Assembly (NCBI GenBank): GCA_946478985.1
Contig: CAMLDZ010000069.1
Span: 1 to 14,708 of the forward strand
From: an uncultured Solimonas sp.
GTDB lineage: Bacteria > Pseudomonadota > Gammaproteobacteria > Nevskiales > Nevskiaceae
DNA length: 14,708 bases
Reading direction: 5' to 3'
Shown here: in pieces, positions 14,288-14,708 of the stretch
Numbering within the stretch: the stretch's first letter is position 1
Layout of the letters: every line of letters begins with the position of its first letter
Position numbers and translations under genes: made by a program
The notes under the pieces: model-generated
Told to the model about the DNA's origin: nothing
Database searches by the model: none
What the model saw: only the letters and a program-made list of their open reading frames with translations

Positions 14288-14708
14288 ATGGACGCCCATA
14301 TGCAATCCCGTCCCAACGTCGAGCTGACCAAGACCGTGCTGACCGAACCGATTGCCGAAGAGCTGACCGAAAAGGTCTCGGTGCGCAAGCTGAACTTCTT
14401 CTACGGCGATTACCGCGCCCTGAAGGACATCTCGCTGCCGCTGTACGACCGCAAGGTCACGGCCTTCATCGGCCCGTCCGGCTGCGGCAAGTCGACGCTG
14501 TTGCGCATCCTCAACCGCATGTACGACCTCTACCCCGGCCAGCGCGCCGAGGGCGAGGTCCTGCTCGACGGCAAGAACATCCTGGACCCCAGGACCGATC
14601 TCAACCTGCTGCGCGCACGGATCGGCATGGTGTTCCAGAAGCCGACGCCGTTTCCGATGTCGATCTACGACAACATCGCCTTCGGCATCCGCCTCTACGA
14701 GAAGGTGC
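14288..14708 (+). CDS. pstB: Phosphate ABC transporter ATP-binding protein PstB (cut by window end)
   Basis: ATPase that drives phosphate import through PstCA and takes part in PhoU/PhoR signalling. The first 140 residues are visible. Walker [10 protein letters not shown] is at 62-70; the Q-loop [15 protein letters not shown] is at 115-129 with Q117. The phrase [15 protein letters not shown] at 85-99 is specific to PstB among ABC ATPases. The signature motif and Walker B lie beyond the window. The ATG at 14288 is 1 nt after the pstA stop; an ATG at codon 5 is also possible, and the N-terminal extension of about 30 residues before the core is longer than in E. coli. Whether another phoU follows cannot be seen. 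Confidence 0.97.
   Translation, partial: MDAHMQSRPNVELTKTVLTEPIAEELTEKVSVRKLNFFYGDYRALKDISLPLYDRKVTAFIGPSGCGKSTLLRILNRMYDLYPGQRAEGEVLLDGKNILDPRTDLNLLRARIGMVFQKPTPFPMSIYDNIAFGIRLYEKV

Overview
The window looks like chromosomal sequence from a GC-rich gammaproteobacterium. Evidence: a PBP1B with a UB2H-type region and an adjacent LpoP-like activator, a YoaA-type helicase, a TsaB, a DUF2057 (YccT-like) protein, an E. coli-like PhoU, and an SRP RNA close to dnaX. A Nevskiales/Solimonas- or Xanthomonadales-like lineage is my guess from overall style; the sequence alone does not prove it. Most of the window is housekeeping, and I see no insertion sequence, CRISPR array, phage gene or tRNA.

Layout. 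Positions 1-2052, all on the minus strand: the N-terminal third of dnaX (cut by the window edge), a secreted cupin, the 4.5S SRP RNA (ffs) and a small SAM-dependent methyltransferase. Positions 2053-2714 hold no intact gene. They contain what I read as a decayed sulfide-detoxification locus: an operator-like palindrome flanked on one side by a frameshifted possible CsoR/FrmR-type repressor, and on the other by the C-terminal part of a YeeE/YedE-type (DUF6691) membrane protein and the N-terminus of a persulfide dioxygenase, both frameshifted. Positions 2715-8276 (minus) form a tight cluster mrcB - lpoP-like TPR lipoprotein - yoaA - tsaB. Positions 8358-10957 (minus) hold a general porin, a DUF2057 protein and phoU. 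Positions 11311-14708 (plus) hold pstS-pstC-pstA-pstB, with pstB cut by the window edge.

How the parts work together. The cell-wall cluster pairs the bifunctional peptidoglycan synthase with its probable outer-membrane activator. The phosphate block is a divergent arrangement: pstSCAB reads rightward and phoU reads leftward from a 353-base intergenic region. That region holds a Pho-box-like element for each direction, so the transporter and its signalling partner PhoU are probably both under PhoB control but from separate promoters. A strong hairpin between pstS and pstC would fit higher output of the binding protein than of the membrane subunits.

The observations most worth a second look are the sulfide-locus relic and its operator, the paired Pho boxes with phoU detached from pstB's usual downstream side (pending the sequence beyond the window), and the mrcB-lpoP linkage. 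I did not find convincing evidence of an undescribed system.
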